Assembly (NCBI GenBank): GCA_043826085.1
Contig: JBDRQW010000002.1
Location: 1 to 14,253, forward strand
Direction of reading: 5' to 3'
DNA length: 14,253 bases
From: CAXBYZ01 sp043826085
GTDB lineage: Bacteria; Patescibacteriota; Microgenomatia; UBA1400; CG1-02-47-37
The notes beneath the pieces were generated by a model, which did no database searches, was not told where the DNA came from, and saw only the letters and a list, made by a program, of their open reading frames with translations. A program made the translations under genes and the position numbers. Of this stretch, positions 1 to 6,272 are shown one piece after another. Position 1 is the first letter of the stretch. Each line of letters begins with the position of its first letter.

Positions 1-6
1 TTATTA

Positions 7-15
7 TGCTATAAT
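7..15 (+). promoter_or_regulatory. Extended -10 promoter of the trigger factor gene
   Basis: TGCTATAAT is a perfect extended -10 element (TGnTATAAT). Its last base lies 8 bases before the ATG at 23, where transcription would be expected to start, so the mRNA should be leaderless. The -35 region lies outside the window. The same arrangement recurs at 967, 7915 and, on the minus strand, 6198. Confidence 0.7.
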
Positions 16-22
16 CCCAATC

Positions 23-952
23 ATGACTAAATCAAAAACAGCCAAAACCAAACAAACTAAGCCCCTAGATTCAAAGCCTGCCTCGCCGGCAGGCGGGCTA
101 ACTTGGTTACCCAAAAAAACCTTCACTCTGGAATTTTCAATCCCTTGGAATGAAGTTAAAAAAGCCACTACCAAAGCTATTGACAACCTCACCAATAACG
201 CCAAATTAACCGGTTTTAGAAAAGGCAAAGCCCCTAAAAAATTAGTCGAAAAATCAATCGATAAATCCAAGCTCTATGGAGAAGTTATCAATCAACTTCT
301 TCCAATTTCTTACTCAAAAGCTGTCAAAAATCATAACTTACGACCAGCCATTTCTCCTAAAATTCAAATAATCAAAGCCGAAGAAAATCAAGCTTGGCAA
401 TTCAAAGCTACTTCCTGTGAGCTACCCGAAGTTAAGTTGGGGGATTACAAAAGTATAGCCAAAGGAGCTCTAGCCAAATCAAAAATCTGGACCCCAGACA
501 AGGGAACTCCAGCCAAGCCAAACAAACCAGAAGAGCTTACCAGCACTCAAAAATTTAATCTGGTTATCAAGGCTTTAATAGATGAAATTAAACTAGAACT
601 ACCAGACCTACTAATTGATACCGAGCGCGATCGCTTACTATCCAGACTGCTTGATCAAATTCAAAAACTTGGACTAACTATTGACCAATACGCCGCTTCA
701 AATAGTAAAACTGTTGACCAAATCAAACAAGAGCACAGTAAATCAGCCGAGCAAACGCTCAAGATAGAATTAATTATGCAAACCATTGTCAATGATTTAA
801 AACTAAAAGTTGATGAAAAAGAAATAGATAAAATGATTGAAAAGTCGGGAGATGAAACCATCAAACAAAAACTAAACACCCCGGAACAAAGAGCTTACAT
901 TGCTTCAATTTTAAGAAAGCGCCAAGCTATTGACCACCTCCTAAGCTTATAG
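23..952 (+). CDS. tig: Minimal trigger factor lacking the PPIase domain
   Basis: Ribosome-associated chaperone that meets nascent chains at the exit tunnel, 309 residues against about 430 in typical family members. The ribosome-binding N-domain runs from about residue 31 to 145 and carries the signature loop G64-F-R-K-G-K-A-P-K72, followed by the usual beta strands ending in ELPEVKLGDYKSI. Where the FKBP-type PPIase domain should be there is only a Lys/Pro-rich linker (about 146-177). The helical C-terminal substrate cradle follows (178-309). Residues 1-30 are an unusual Lys/Thr/Pro-rich extension that includes a GC-rich palindrome (76-98). The start at 23 is supported by the -10 box 8 bases upstream; no SD is present. 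The family call rests on the N-domain motif and overall order; loss of the PPIase is seen directly. Prolyl isomerase activity is therefore not expected. Confidence 0.88.
   Translation: MTKSKTAKTKQTKPLDSKPASPAGGLTWLPKKTFTLEFSIPWNEVKKATTKAIDNLTNNAKLTGFRKGKAPKKLVEKSIDKSKLYGEVINQLLPISYSKAVKNHNLRPAISPKIQIIKAEENQAWQFKATSCELPEVKLGDYKSIAKGALAKSKIWTPDKGTPAKPNKPEELTSTQKFNLVIKALIDEIKLELPDLLIDTERDRLLSRLLDQIQKLGLTIDQYAASNSKTVDQIKQEHSKSAEQTLKIELIMQTIVNDLKLKVDEKEIDKMIEKSGDETIKQKLNTPEQRAYIASILRKRQAIDHLLSL
76..98. repeat. GC-rich palindrome within the trigger factor gene
   Basis: Arms GCCTGCC (76-82) and GGCAGGC (88-94) flank TCGCC, with GCGGGC following. This is far richer in G+C than its surroundings. It is read in frame as residues 18-26 (K-P-A-S-P-A-G-G-L) in a non-conserved N-terminal extension. 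From memory, similar CCTGCC...GGCAGG palindromes are scattered through CPR genomes, but that cannot be tested here. It may be a small inserted repeat. Confidence 0.6.
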
Positions 953-958
953 TATAAT
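930..958 (+). promoter_or_regulatory. Promoter of the 967 gene (-35 TTGACC, -10 TATAAT)
   Basis: TTGACC (930-935, five of six matches) and TATAAT (953-958, six of six) are separated by exactly 17 bases. The -10 overlaps the end of the trigger factor gene region and ends 9 bases before the ATG at 967, so the transcript is predicted to begin at or within two bases of the start codon. Confidence 0.8.
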
Positions 959-966
959 CCTAGCAA

Positions 967-1593
967 ATGGATACATTTGCAACCACATCTAGTTCAAAAA
1001 AGCCAAAAGGCCCTCAGTATAAAAACTTCATTGAGGCCTTTAAAGATATTGGAAAATCTACCGTTAAATCCTTTGCCAAAGACGTAGTTGCCGGCACTGC
1101 TAAAAATGCTGTTGATATCTTTACCAAAGGCCAACCAATTGATAACTCCAATCCTGAAGATAACTTTAAATTTGAAGAATATTTAAATCAGCAAGAGCAA
1201 AAAATTAGAAACCAAGAAAGACAAAGATTTGAAGCCATTAGAAGAGAAGAGAAAATTATCTTTTCAAGAGAAGATCATCAAACTAAGGTTCAAATCGAAA
1301 ACCTTCAAGTTCAAGTCAAGCAATTAGCTTCTGAACAAGTAGGTCTAATGAAAGAACTTGACCAAGCTTCTTTTCAAGCTGTGGTTAATCCCGGTGTTTA
1401 TCATCAAAACTTCTTTGAACGTCTACTTCATTTAATTAAACTGGCAAAAAAGAACATTGTTAACTCCAGAACTTGGCTATCTCTTCACAATTACCGGGCC
1501 AAAAAACAAACCGGCTACTGGTCTCAATTCAAAAAATCCGGCACCAGCTTTATGCTTTCCGGCGAAAGATCCACCGCCACCCAAACCGGCTAA
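967..1593 (+). CDS. Conserved-looking hypothetical protein, coiled-coil, possibly DUF5660-like
   Basis: Function not recognised. The 208-residue product begins with a Ser/Thr/Lys-rich stretch, then a basic region (about 20-60) with KNFIEAFKDIGKSTVKSF. A highly charged helical segment follows (about 75-135) rich in Glu, Gln, Arg and Lys with heptad-like spacing (EEYLNQQEQKIRNQERQRF), suggesting a coiled coil. The C-terminal part (about 140-208) has a Phe/Leu-rich helix and a basic Gly/Ser/Thr-rich tail. There is no signal peptide or membrane segment. The layout resembles a CPR-restricted family I recall as DUF5660, but this is from memory and uncertain. The start is fixed by a strong promoter ending 9 bases upstream (leaderless). 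It converges on the minus-strand aminotransferase gene with 17 bases between stop codons and no visible terminator. Confidence 0.75.
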   Translation: MDTFATTSSSKKPKGPQYKNFIEAFKDIGKSTVKSFAKDVVAGTAKNAVDIFTKGQPIDNSNPEDNFKFEEYLNQQEQKIRNQERQRFEAIRREEKIIFSREDHQTKVQIENLQVQVKQLASEQVGLMKELDQASFQAVVNPGVYHQNFFERLLHLIKLAKKNIVNSRTWLSLHNYRAKKQTGYWSQFKKSGTSFMLSGERSTATQTG

Positions 1594-1610
1594 TCATTAT
1601 AATATAGCAA

Positions 1611-2801
1611 CTATTCTAATAGCCTGCTTAATTTTTTTATACCTTCATTAATTTCATTTTTTGTAACAGTTGCATAACTGAGCCGTATTGTGTCATTCTT
1701 TGTCTTTGTGGCATAAAAAGCATATCCCGGCATAAAAGCAACCCCATTTAAAATTGACTTTTGATAAAATTTTCTGCAATCAACACCCGGAATTGTCACC
1801 CACACAAAAAGGCCGCCCATGGGAACAGTCCAATAAGCTTTATTTTTTAAATATTTACTTAAACATTTGAGCATAAAACAACAATTACTTTTATAATATT
1901 TTCGTAATTTTTTAAGATGTATATTATAATTTTTTTTGTTTTTTAATAAATTTGCCACTATTGCTTGAGATAAAGTTGGGCTATGCAAATCCATCCCCTG
2001 TTTAATCAAGCATAGCTTATTAATTAACTCCTTATTTGCAACAATATAGCCGATACGTAAACCGGGGCAAAGAGTTTTAGAAAACGTTCCTAAATATATA
2101 ACTAAATCTTTATGACTATAAACAGCTAAACTTTGAGGTGGCTTTTTATCAAAATAAAGTTCACTATAAGGATCATCTTCAATTAATATACAATTATTCT
2201 TTCTTATTAAGGCGATCACTTTTTTTCTAGTCCAATTAGACCAGCATACTCCGCTTGGATTTTGAAAAGTTGGAATAACATAAATAAATTTTATCTTTCC
2301 TTTAAATTTATTAATAATATTTTCCAACTGATTAATATCAACCCCATCTTCCAATAACTCAACTGTCGCATATTTAACTTCATAGCCATTAAATGCGGAA
2401 ATAGCTACTAGATAAGTTGGATTTTCGGTTATTACAAGATCATTCTTATCAAGAAAAGCCTTACCTAATAAATCCAGGGCTTGTTGAGAACCGGTAGTTA
2501 TTAAAACTTCATCTTCATTAACTTGTTTCTGCCATTTATCAGAAAGTCTGCCAGCTATTATTTTTTTTAATTCTGTAGTCCCCCCAGTTCTACTATATTG
2601 CAAAATCCGCTCTCCCTGATATTTTAAAATTTTATCCATAGCAAGCCCAATTTCTGTAATAGGAAAAAGTTTAGGGTTTGGCATTCCACCGGCCAAAGAA
2701 ATAATTCCTGGTTGAGAGGCCATCTTTAAAGTATTTTGTACAGTTGGGTCAACCAATCGTTTAACTCGATCGGCCATTTTATTACAAAGATAAGATTTCA
2801 T
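1611..2801 (-). CDS. PLP-dependent class I/II aminotransferase (2-aminoadipate/aromatic type)
   Basis: Fold-type I transaminase of 396 residues, close in motif pattern to the LysN/MocR-like aminotransferases that act on 2-aminoadipate, branched and aromatic amino acids. Visible landmarks: SLAGGMPNP near residues 35-43, YSRTGG at 69-74, N181-P182, D210-P-Y212, the PLP-binding lysine K242 in GTFSKTLCPGLRIGYI, and R373 in TIRLSY for the substrate carboxylate. All expected catalytic residues are present. It is the last gene of the operon; its ATG overlaps the stop of the upstream gene (ATGA, 2798-2801), so translation is probably coupled. AAAGGA lies just upstream but very close to the ATG. M9 (start at 2777) is an alternative start nearer to where the family usually begins. 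Substrate cannot be read from sequence; a Phe/phenylpyruvate role is inferred only from the Phe leader peptide. Confidence 0.88.
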   Translation of the reverse strand: MKSYLCNKMADRVKRLVDPTVQNTLKMASQPGIISLAGGMPNPKLFPITEIGLAMDKILKYQGERILQYSRTGGTTELKKIIAGRLSDKWQKQVNEDEVLITTGSQQALDLLGKAFLDKNDLVITENPTYLVAISAFNGYEVKYATVELLEDGVDINQLENIINKFKGKIKFIYVIPTFQNPSGVCWSNWTRKKVIALIRKNNCILIEDDPYSELYFDKKPPQSLAVYSHKDLVIYLGTFSKTLCPGLRIGYIVANKELINKLCLIKQGMDLHSPTLSQAIVANLLKNKKNYNIHLKKLRKYYKSNCCFMLKCLSKYLKNKAYWTVPMGGLFVWVTIPGVDCRKFYQKSILNGVAFMPGYAFYATKTKNDTIRLSYATVTKNEINEGIKKLSRLLE

Positions 2802-3724
2802 ATTTCCTTTAAATATTTAATAATACTTGATAGTGCATACTCTGAGCTTCTTATTAAAGACTCTTTCGTTTGACCTGCAATATGCGGCGTAACAATAATG
2901 TTATTTGATTGACACAGTTTATTATTAATTTCAGGCTCATTTGAAAAAACGTCTAAAGCCGCCCCTTGGATTCGATTATTTTTACAGGCTGTATAAAGAG
3001 CTTGTTCGTCAACTACTTTTCCACGCGAACAGTTAATTAAAAAACTGGAGGGCTTCATTAAATTTAACTCATTTTTACCGATTAAATTATTAGTTAAATT
3101 AGTCAAAGGCACGCACAAACTGATAAAGTCACTTTGATTAATTAAAGTATTCAGTTTAACTAATTTTATCTTATTGATATTATTTTTTAACGTAAAATAC
3201 GGATCATAAGCAACAACCTTTAAACCTAAACCTACAGCTTTTTGAGCCAAACATTTACCAACTTTCCCAAGGCCAATAATCCCTAGAATTTTACCGCTAA
3301 TTTTTTGAGAAATAAATTCATTTTTACACCAATGTCCATCTCTTAAACTATTGTTTGCCAAAATCAAATTTTTCGCCAAAGCCAATAATAAACAAATAAT
3401 ATGCTCTGCTGTTGACTCATAATTGCAATTAGCTGAATTCAAATATTTAATTTTAAATAATTGCAAAGCTCTTTTATCAATATTGTCCGACCCGGAACAA
3501 GCAGAAATTACAATTTTCAAACTAGGCAACTGTTCAACTAACTTCTTTGAAACTCTGGTTTGAGATCGAACAATCATCCCACTACAATCTTTTCCTGCAC
3601 TAATTTGTTCACTTAGTTTTTTTGAAAAAAAGTTAGTAGTTTGTTGAAAAACAAATTCTGTATACTTCTTGGCATAGTTATCTACGACTTCAGCGTCCAA
3701 TGGTTCAGTAATTAATATCTTCAT
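2798..3724 (-). CDS. D-2-hydroxyacid dehydrogenase (NAD-dependent, SerA/D-LDH family)
   Basis: A 308-residue oxidoreductase that would interconvert a 2-oxo acid and a D-2-hydroxy acid. The catalytic domain is split around a Rossmann domain (about 100-285). Visible landmarks: GLGKVG (151-156) for the dinucleotide phosphate, D174 in VAYDPY favouring NAD over NADP, catalytic R234 in NCSRGKVVDE, E263 in DVFSNEP and H281 in VTPHIAGQT. It lacks the C-terminal ACT extension of long phosphoglycerate dehydrogenases. The start overlaps the stop of the preceding dehydrogenase gene (ATGA, 3721-3724), and its own stop overlaps the aminotransferase start. With an amino-acid dehydrogenase and a transaminase alongside, it might reduce the corresponding 2-oxo acid (phenylpyruvate to phenyllactate would fit the leader peptide), but it could also be a phosphoglycerate dehydrogenase. 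Confidence 0.87.
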   Translation of the reverse strand: MKILITEPLDAEVVDNYAKKYTEFVFQQTTNFFSKKLSEQISAGKDCSGMIVRSQTRVSKKLVEQLPSLKIVISACSGSDNIDKRALQLFKIKYLNSANCNYESTAEHIICLLLALAKNLILANNSLRDGHWCKNEFISQKISGKILGIIGLGKVGKCLAQKAVGLGLKVVAYDPYFTLKNNINKIKLVKLNTLINQSDFISLCVPLTNLTNNLIGKNELNLMKPSSFLINCSRGKVVDEQALYTACKNNRIQGAALDVFSNEPEINNKLCQSNNIIVTPHIAGQTKESLIRSSEYALSSIIKYLKEI

Positions 3725-4815
3725 AATGATTTCTTCAACTTATTTATTTTTTGAGAAATCATTTTATCAACAACTGTCACCGGAGAAACATTTTGCTTAC
3801 GAGCTCTTTGAATTATCTTTTCTAAACGACTGGGGATTTTATCGGCTTTTTTTTCAGAATCAGCACGAGTACCCCCCTCGACTTCAACAATCGCCTGCAT
3901 CACTCCGCCCCCGTTTATCACAATGTCGGGAGCAAATAATATTCCTCTCTTTAATAGGCGTTGTGAATCTTTTTGCTCGTCATCTAAAACATTGTTGGCC
4001 GCTCCGGCAACCACCTTGCACTTTAATCGTTTAATAGTTTGTTTGTTTATCACTCCGCCGATAGCACAAGGTGAAAGAATATCGCAAGCAATATCATAAT
4101 AATCTTCAGGTTTAACTACGGTTACTTTGTATTTTGAAACAATAGCATTAACTGATTTTGAATTAATATCACTTACAATTATCTTTGCTTTCTCGCCAGC
4201 AAGGTAGGGGATTAAATTTTCTCCAACTGCTCCCAATCCTTGAATCGCTATTTTTAATCCTTTTAAGGATGAAGTTCCACAAACCTCTTTAGCACACACT
4301 TTCAAAGACTTCCACATACCATAAGCCGTGTTTTCTCCGGAAGAACCGGAGCTTTTTGCATTTTTATCACGACAAACTATATAGGGAGTCTTCATCTTTT
4401 TTGCGTCTTTAAGATTAAGTCCCATGTCAACACCGGTGATTAACCAACCTTGATAAGAATTTAAAATTCTTCCAAAAGCTCTCATTAATTTAACGGTTTT
4501 ATCTTTTTCCGGATCATTATACAAAACTATTTTCATTCCACCATATGACTCATCCGCAATAGCTAACTTTCTTGTCATTGCCCAAGATAACTTTAAAGCA
4601 TCAGATAAAGCCTCTTGCTCGGATTTATAATGTCTCATTCTTACTCCGCCAAATAACCTGGGGTTATCTCGTTGACAAAGAGCAGTTGAATGAATGGCAA
4701 TTATACAACGCAAACCTGAATCTTTATCATAATGATAAATAATTTGTTCATGTCCTAGTTGCCTTATTTTATTATAAACTTCGCTAGCTTTATTTATAGT
4801 TGTTGCTTGATACAT
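3721..4815 (-). CDS. Leu/Phe/Val dehydrogenase-family amino-acid dehydrogenase
   Basis: NAD(P)-dependent oxidative deaminase or reductive aminase of the leucine/phenylalanine/valine dehydrogenase branch; 364 residues, typical length. Landmarks: SGLRCIIAIH, GGVRMRHY (57-63), substrate-binding and catalytic lysines K83 (MTRK) and K95 (GGMK), catalytic D130 in ITGVDMG, SGSSGENTAYG, the Rossmann motif GLGAVG (193-198) with D216 at the end of the second strand, AGAANNVL and APDIVINGGGV. A short insertion near residues 47-54 is unusual compared with Bacillus leucine dehydrogenase. Start: AAGGAG at 4827-4822 sits 6 bases before the ATG, a textbook SD that the + strand genes lack. It lies 22 bases after the methyltransferase-like gene. 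The family members act on Leu, Val, Phe or Trp; sequence alone does not choose, but the Phe codons in the operon leader favour phenylalanine. Confidence 0.87.
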   Translation of the reverse strand: MYQATTINKASEVYNKIRQLGHEQIIYHYDKDSGLRCIIAIHSTALCQRDNPRLFGGVRMRHYKSEQEALSDALKLSWAMTRKLAIADESYGGMKIVLYNDPEKDKTVKLMRAFGRILNSYQGWLITGVDMGLNLKDAKKMKTPYIVCRDKNAKSSGSSGENTAYGMWKSLKVCAKEVCGTSSLKGLKIAIQGLGAVGENLIPYLAGEKAKIIVSDINSKSVNAIVSKYKVTVVKPEDYYDIACDILSPCAIGGVINKQTIKRLKCKVVAGAANNVLDDEQKDSQRLLKRGILFAPDIVINGGGVMQAIVEVEGGTRADSEKKADKIPSRLEKIIQRARKQNVSPVTVVDKMISQKINKLKKSL

Positions 4816-4821
4816 ATTTAT

Positions 4822-4827
4822 CTCCTT
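4822..4827 (-). promoter_or_regulatory. Strong Shine-Dalgarno AAGGAG of the dehydrogenase gene
   Basis: AAGGAG with a 6-base spacer to the ATG at 4815. It shows the operon uses SD-led initiation, in contrast to most + strand genes in the window. Confidence 0.8.
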
Positions 4828-4837
4828 GATAAAATAA

Positions 4838-6064
4838 TTATTGTTTTTTTGCAGTTAATGTAATATATGGAGCTGGATACTCTGATATCTGACTACCACC
4901 GGGAATAAGCTCGGCTAATCTTCCATCTTTATCCCTAACTAGCTCTAAAAGATATTTTTTTGCCAAATTCATCTCACTGGGGGTCGGAGTTAACGAACAA
5001 CCTTCAGGCCAAACTCGAGTTTCTATAGCCTTCCTTAATAACTTTGTTGGCCAATATGCCCAACCTTGAGGCGTGGTCTTACAACTATCAATTTGATAAT
5101 TTGTTGAATCCATTAACTCAAACAATTCACTCATTAAAAAAGTTTTACAATAAAACGCCAATCCGTCAGCAACTTGCATTTGATTATCTAAAATTCTGAT
5201 AACAAATGGATTAAGGTCATTAACTTTTAACTTCCCACCATTACAATTTACCTCTTCGACTTCATTCTCCAGTCTAGCTGTATAATTTCGCCAATCAGAA
5301 TTATAAACAGTAACTAACGCGCCACCGCCCTTTACTAATTTAGTATTTAACCTAGTCATAATTTCCTGAGGTTTTTTACCATCTAAACCAAAAGACAACA
5401 CTCCAAAAGGTAATAAAGCGTAAGAAAGTACATTTTCTGGTAATTTATCTATTAACTCAAAAACATCGGCCGCCAAAACAGCGGTTTCAATATTAAGATC
5501 TCTATCTATTAAATTTGAAGAAGTCCTAATCTTGCTGGCAGTAATCGCCGCCATTCTTTTTGAAATATCCGTAATTACCACCTGAATTGAAATTCCTTGC
5601 AATTCATCTTTTCTTTCAGACAAAACAGCACAAACCGCTTCAAAGGTTCTTAAATCAGGCCCTGCTCCACCCTCTACAATTATTAAAGGTTTATTCTCAA
5701 TTCTAAGTTTACTAATATGCCCGGGAGTTAAAATACTTAATAGATGTTTCCGAATTTCTCGTCTTTCCAAATCCATTTCTAACCTTGTTCCGGGTTCTAA
5801 ATATTCTCTCTCAGCATAATTATCAGCATAGCCTCCTAAACCATTTACTCCATCTAAAAAAGTTGTTAAATCAGGATTGACTGTAATCTCATCCAAAGAT
5901 TCACTTATTAACCCCATATTGATTAATGATTGTTGTTCATTTAATAATATTCCGGTCATTAAAGCTTTTTCTCTTTCTGTTCTTTGTAGGCTTAAATCGC
6001 CAAAAACTCTCTGACGATTTCTTCCGTCAACTACTTGATATATTCTATTTTGTTCAATTGTCAT
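4838..6064 (-). CDS. SAM-dependent methyltransferase-like protein
   Basis: First structural gene of the operon, 408 residues. A central Rossmann-like region (about 125-260) has the order of a class I SAM-dependent methyltransferase: motif I PLIIVEGGAGPD (126-137), an acidic residue ending the second strand (D166 in VVITDIS), D200-V after the third, SYALLPFGVLSF (214-225) in the place of motif IV, and LVKGGGALVTVYN (243-255) as motif V/VI. The N-terminal 120 residues and C-terminal 110 residues are not recognised. The substrate is unknown. The ATG at 6064 has GGAG (6074-6071) 6 bases upstream. A GTG at 6076 in the same frame is served by AGGAGG (6089-6084), 7 bases upstream and inside the terminator hairpin; it would add four residues (MEKN). 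Methylation of an amino-acid-derived product is a guess from context only. Confidence 0.7.
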   Translation of the reverse strand: MTIEQNRIYQVVDGRNRQRVFGDLSLQRTEREKALMTGILLNEQQSLINMGLISESLDEITVNPDLTTFLDGVNGLGGYADNYAEREYLEPGTRLEMDLERREIRKHLLSILTPGHISKLRIENKPLIIVEGGAGPDLRTFEAVCAVLSERKDELQGISIQVVITDISKRMAAITASKIRTSSNLIDRDLNIETAVLAADVFELIDKLPENVLSYALLPFGVLSFGLDGKKPQEIMTRLNTKLVKGGGALVTVYNSDWRNYTARLENEVEEVNCNGGKLKVNDLNPFVIRILDNQMQVADGLAFYCKTFLMSELFELMDSTNYQIDSCKTTPQGWAYWPTKLLRKAIETRVWPEGCSLTPTPSEMNLAKKYLLELVRDKDGRLAELIPGGSQISEYPAPYITLTAKKQ

Positions 6065-6070
6065 ATTTTT

Positions 6071-6074
6071 CTCC
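6071..6074 (-). promoter_or_regulatory. GGAG Shine-Dalgarno for the ATG at 6064
   Basis: GGAG followed by AAAAAT and ATG. It lies downstream of the terminator hairpin, so it is usable only on read-through transcripts. It competes with the AGGAGG/GTG pair 12 bases upstream as the true initiation site. Confidence 0.6.
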
Positions 6075-6077
6075 ACT

Positions 6078-6102
6078 AAAAAACCTCCTGCTTGAGGAGG
6101 TT
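6078..6102 (-). terminator. Attenuator: Rho-independent terminator ahead of the operon
   Basis: On the minus strand AACCTCCT (6102-6095), loop CAAGC (6094-6090) and AGGAGGTT (6089-6082) form an uninterrupted 8-bp stem, followed by T to position 6078 (six T in all, two in the stem). It lies after a promoter and a leader ORF and 13 bases before the ATG at 6064, so it ends transcription before the structural genes unless disrupted. This position is typical of attenuators, not of gene ends. The 3' arm AGGAGG is also a perfect SD for a GTG at 6076. Confidence 0.85.
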
Positions 6103-6148
6103 ATTATTTTCTTGTTGTGATTTATTTTAAAGCACTACAACCCTCCCC
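6094..6148 (-). promoter_or_regulatory. Predicted antiterminator pairing
   Basis: GGGGAGGGTT (6148-6139; last base of leader codon 17 through codon 20) can pair with AACCTCCTC (6102-6094): four pairs, one bulged G at 6143, then five pairs, one of them G-U. This uses the whole 5' arm of the terminator and so excludes it. The segment starts 14 bases after the last Phe codon, beyond or at the edge of a ribosome stalled there. It ends 9 bases before the leader stop codon, where a finishing ribosome would cover it. A further short stem GTTGT/ACAAC overlaps its end. The pairing was worked out by hand, without energies. Confidence 0.6.
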
Positions 6149-6198
6149 AAACTTCTCTGGCTAAAAAAGAAAAACTTTTGAAGGGATAATTTCTTCAT
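6127..6198 (-). CDS. Phenylalanine-rich leader peptide (attenuation control)
   Basis: A 23-residue ORF beginning MKKLSLQK, then four consecutive phenylalanines at residues 9-12 (codons TTT TTC TTT TTT), then SQRSLGRVVVL and TAA. It lies between a promoter and an intrinsic terminator upstream of an amino-acid enzyme operon, the classic layout of pheA/pheST-type leader peptides. The ATG is 9 bases after the -10 box TATTAT, so it would be translated from a leaderless transcript, as predicted for other genes here. Known mechanism: scarce charged tRNA-Phe stalls the ribosome at the Phe codons and the antiterminator forms; with enough Phe the ribosome reaches the stop and the terminator forms. The peptide itself need have no function. 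In AT-rich DNA a run of TTT can arise by chance, so the call rests on the whole architecture. Confidence 0.68.
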   Translation of the reverse strand: MKKLSLQKFFFFSQRSLGRVVVL

Positions 6199-6206
6199 AC
6201 ACTTGC

Positions 6207-6235
6207 ATAATACACCATCTGTCAACAAATTGCAA
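6207..6235 (-). promoter_or_regulatory. Promoter of the Phe-attenuated operon
   Basis: On the minus strand TTGCAA (6235-6230, four of six) and TATTAT (6212-6207, five of six) are separated by 17 bases. The -10 ends 9 bases before the leader ATG. A perfect TTGACA at 6225-6220 lies between them, but at correct spacing it has only GTGTAT as partner, which would also start transcription inside or after the leader start. Confidence 0.55.
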
Positions 6236-6244
6236 AGAAAAATT

Positions 6245-6272
6245 TTGGCAATCTCTGATAAAATGTTAAACT
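6245..6272 (+). promoter_or_regulatory. Candidate promoter of tRNA-Val
   Basis: TTGGCA (6245-6250) with TAAACT (6267-6272) at 16 bases, or alternatively an extended -10 TGATAAAAT (6256-6264) without a clear -35. Either would start transcription about 25-33 bases before the tRNA. It is divergent from the minus-strand operon promoter, with few bases between them. Which one is used cannot be decided by eye. Confidence 0.35.

Noticed and set aside
4..270. Open frame of 88 codons on the minus strand over trigger factor
   Set aside because: Antisense shadow of the trigger factor gene with no family resemblance and no start signals.
1598..1603. TATAAT on the + strand after the 967 gene, facing into the minus-strand operon
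   Set aside because: There is no -35 at correct spacing and no start codon 8-11 bases downstream; it could be a relic of a displaced gene, but the sequence is also self-complementary AT-rich DNA and proves nothing.
1457..1651. Open frame of 64 codons on the + strand with a hydrophobic end
   Set aside because: Overlaps the end of the 967 gene in another frame and runs into the convergent aminotransferase gene; no start signal.
3726..4034. Open frame of 102 codons on the + strand
   Set aside because: Antisense to the dehydrogenase gene, whose catalytic motifs are all intact; no promoter or SD.
4335..4357. CTCCGG-AAGAA-CCGGAG followed by five T on the + strand, looking like a terminator
   Set aside because: It lies antisense inside the dehydrogenase gene and encodes the SGSSGE turn on the other strand; the repeat follows from the Ser-Gly codons and no + strand transcript is expected there.
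6220..6225. Perfect -35 hexamer TTGACA on the minus strand
   Set aside because: It is only 7 bases from TATTAT, and at 17 bases its partner is GTGTAT, which is poor. It remains a caveat: if used, the leader ORF start would not be transcribed.
6077..6235. T-box or other tRNA-sensing riboswitch in the operon leader
   Set aside because: The leader is only about 130 nt, with no room for a T-box specifier stem and no recognised T-box sequence; the Phe ORF plus terminator explains it better.
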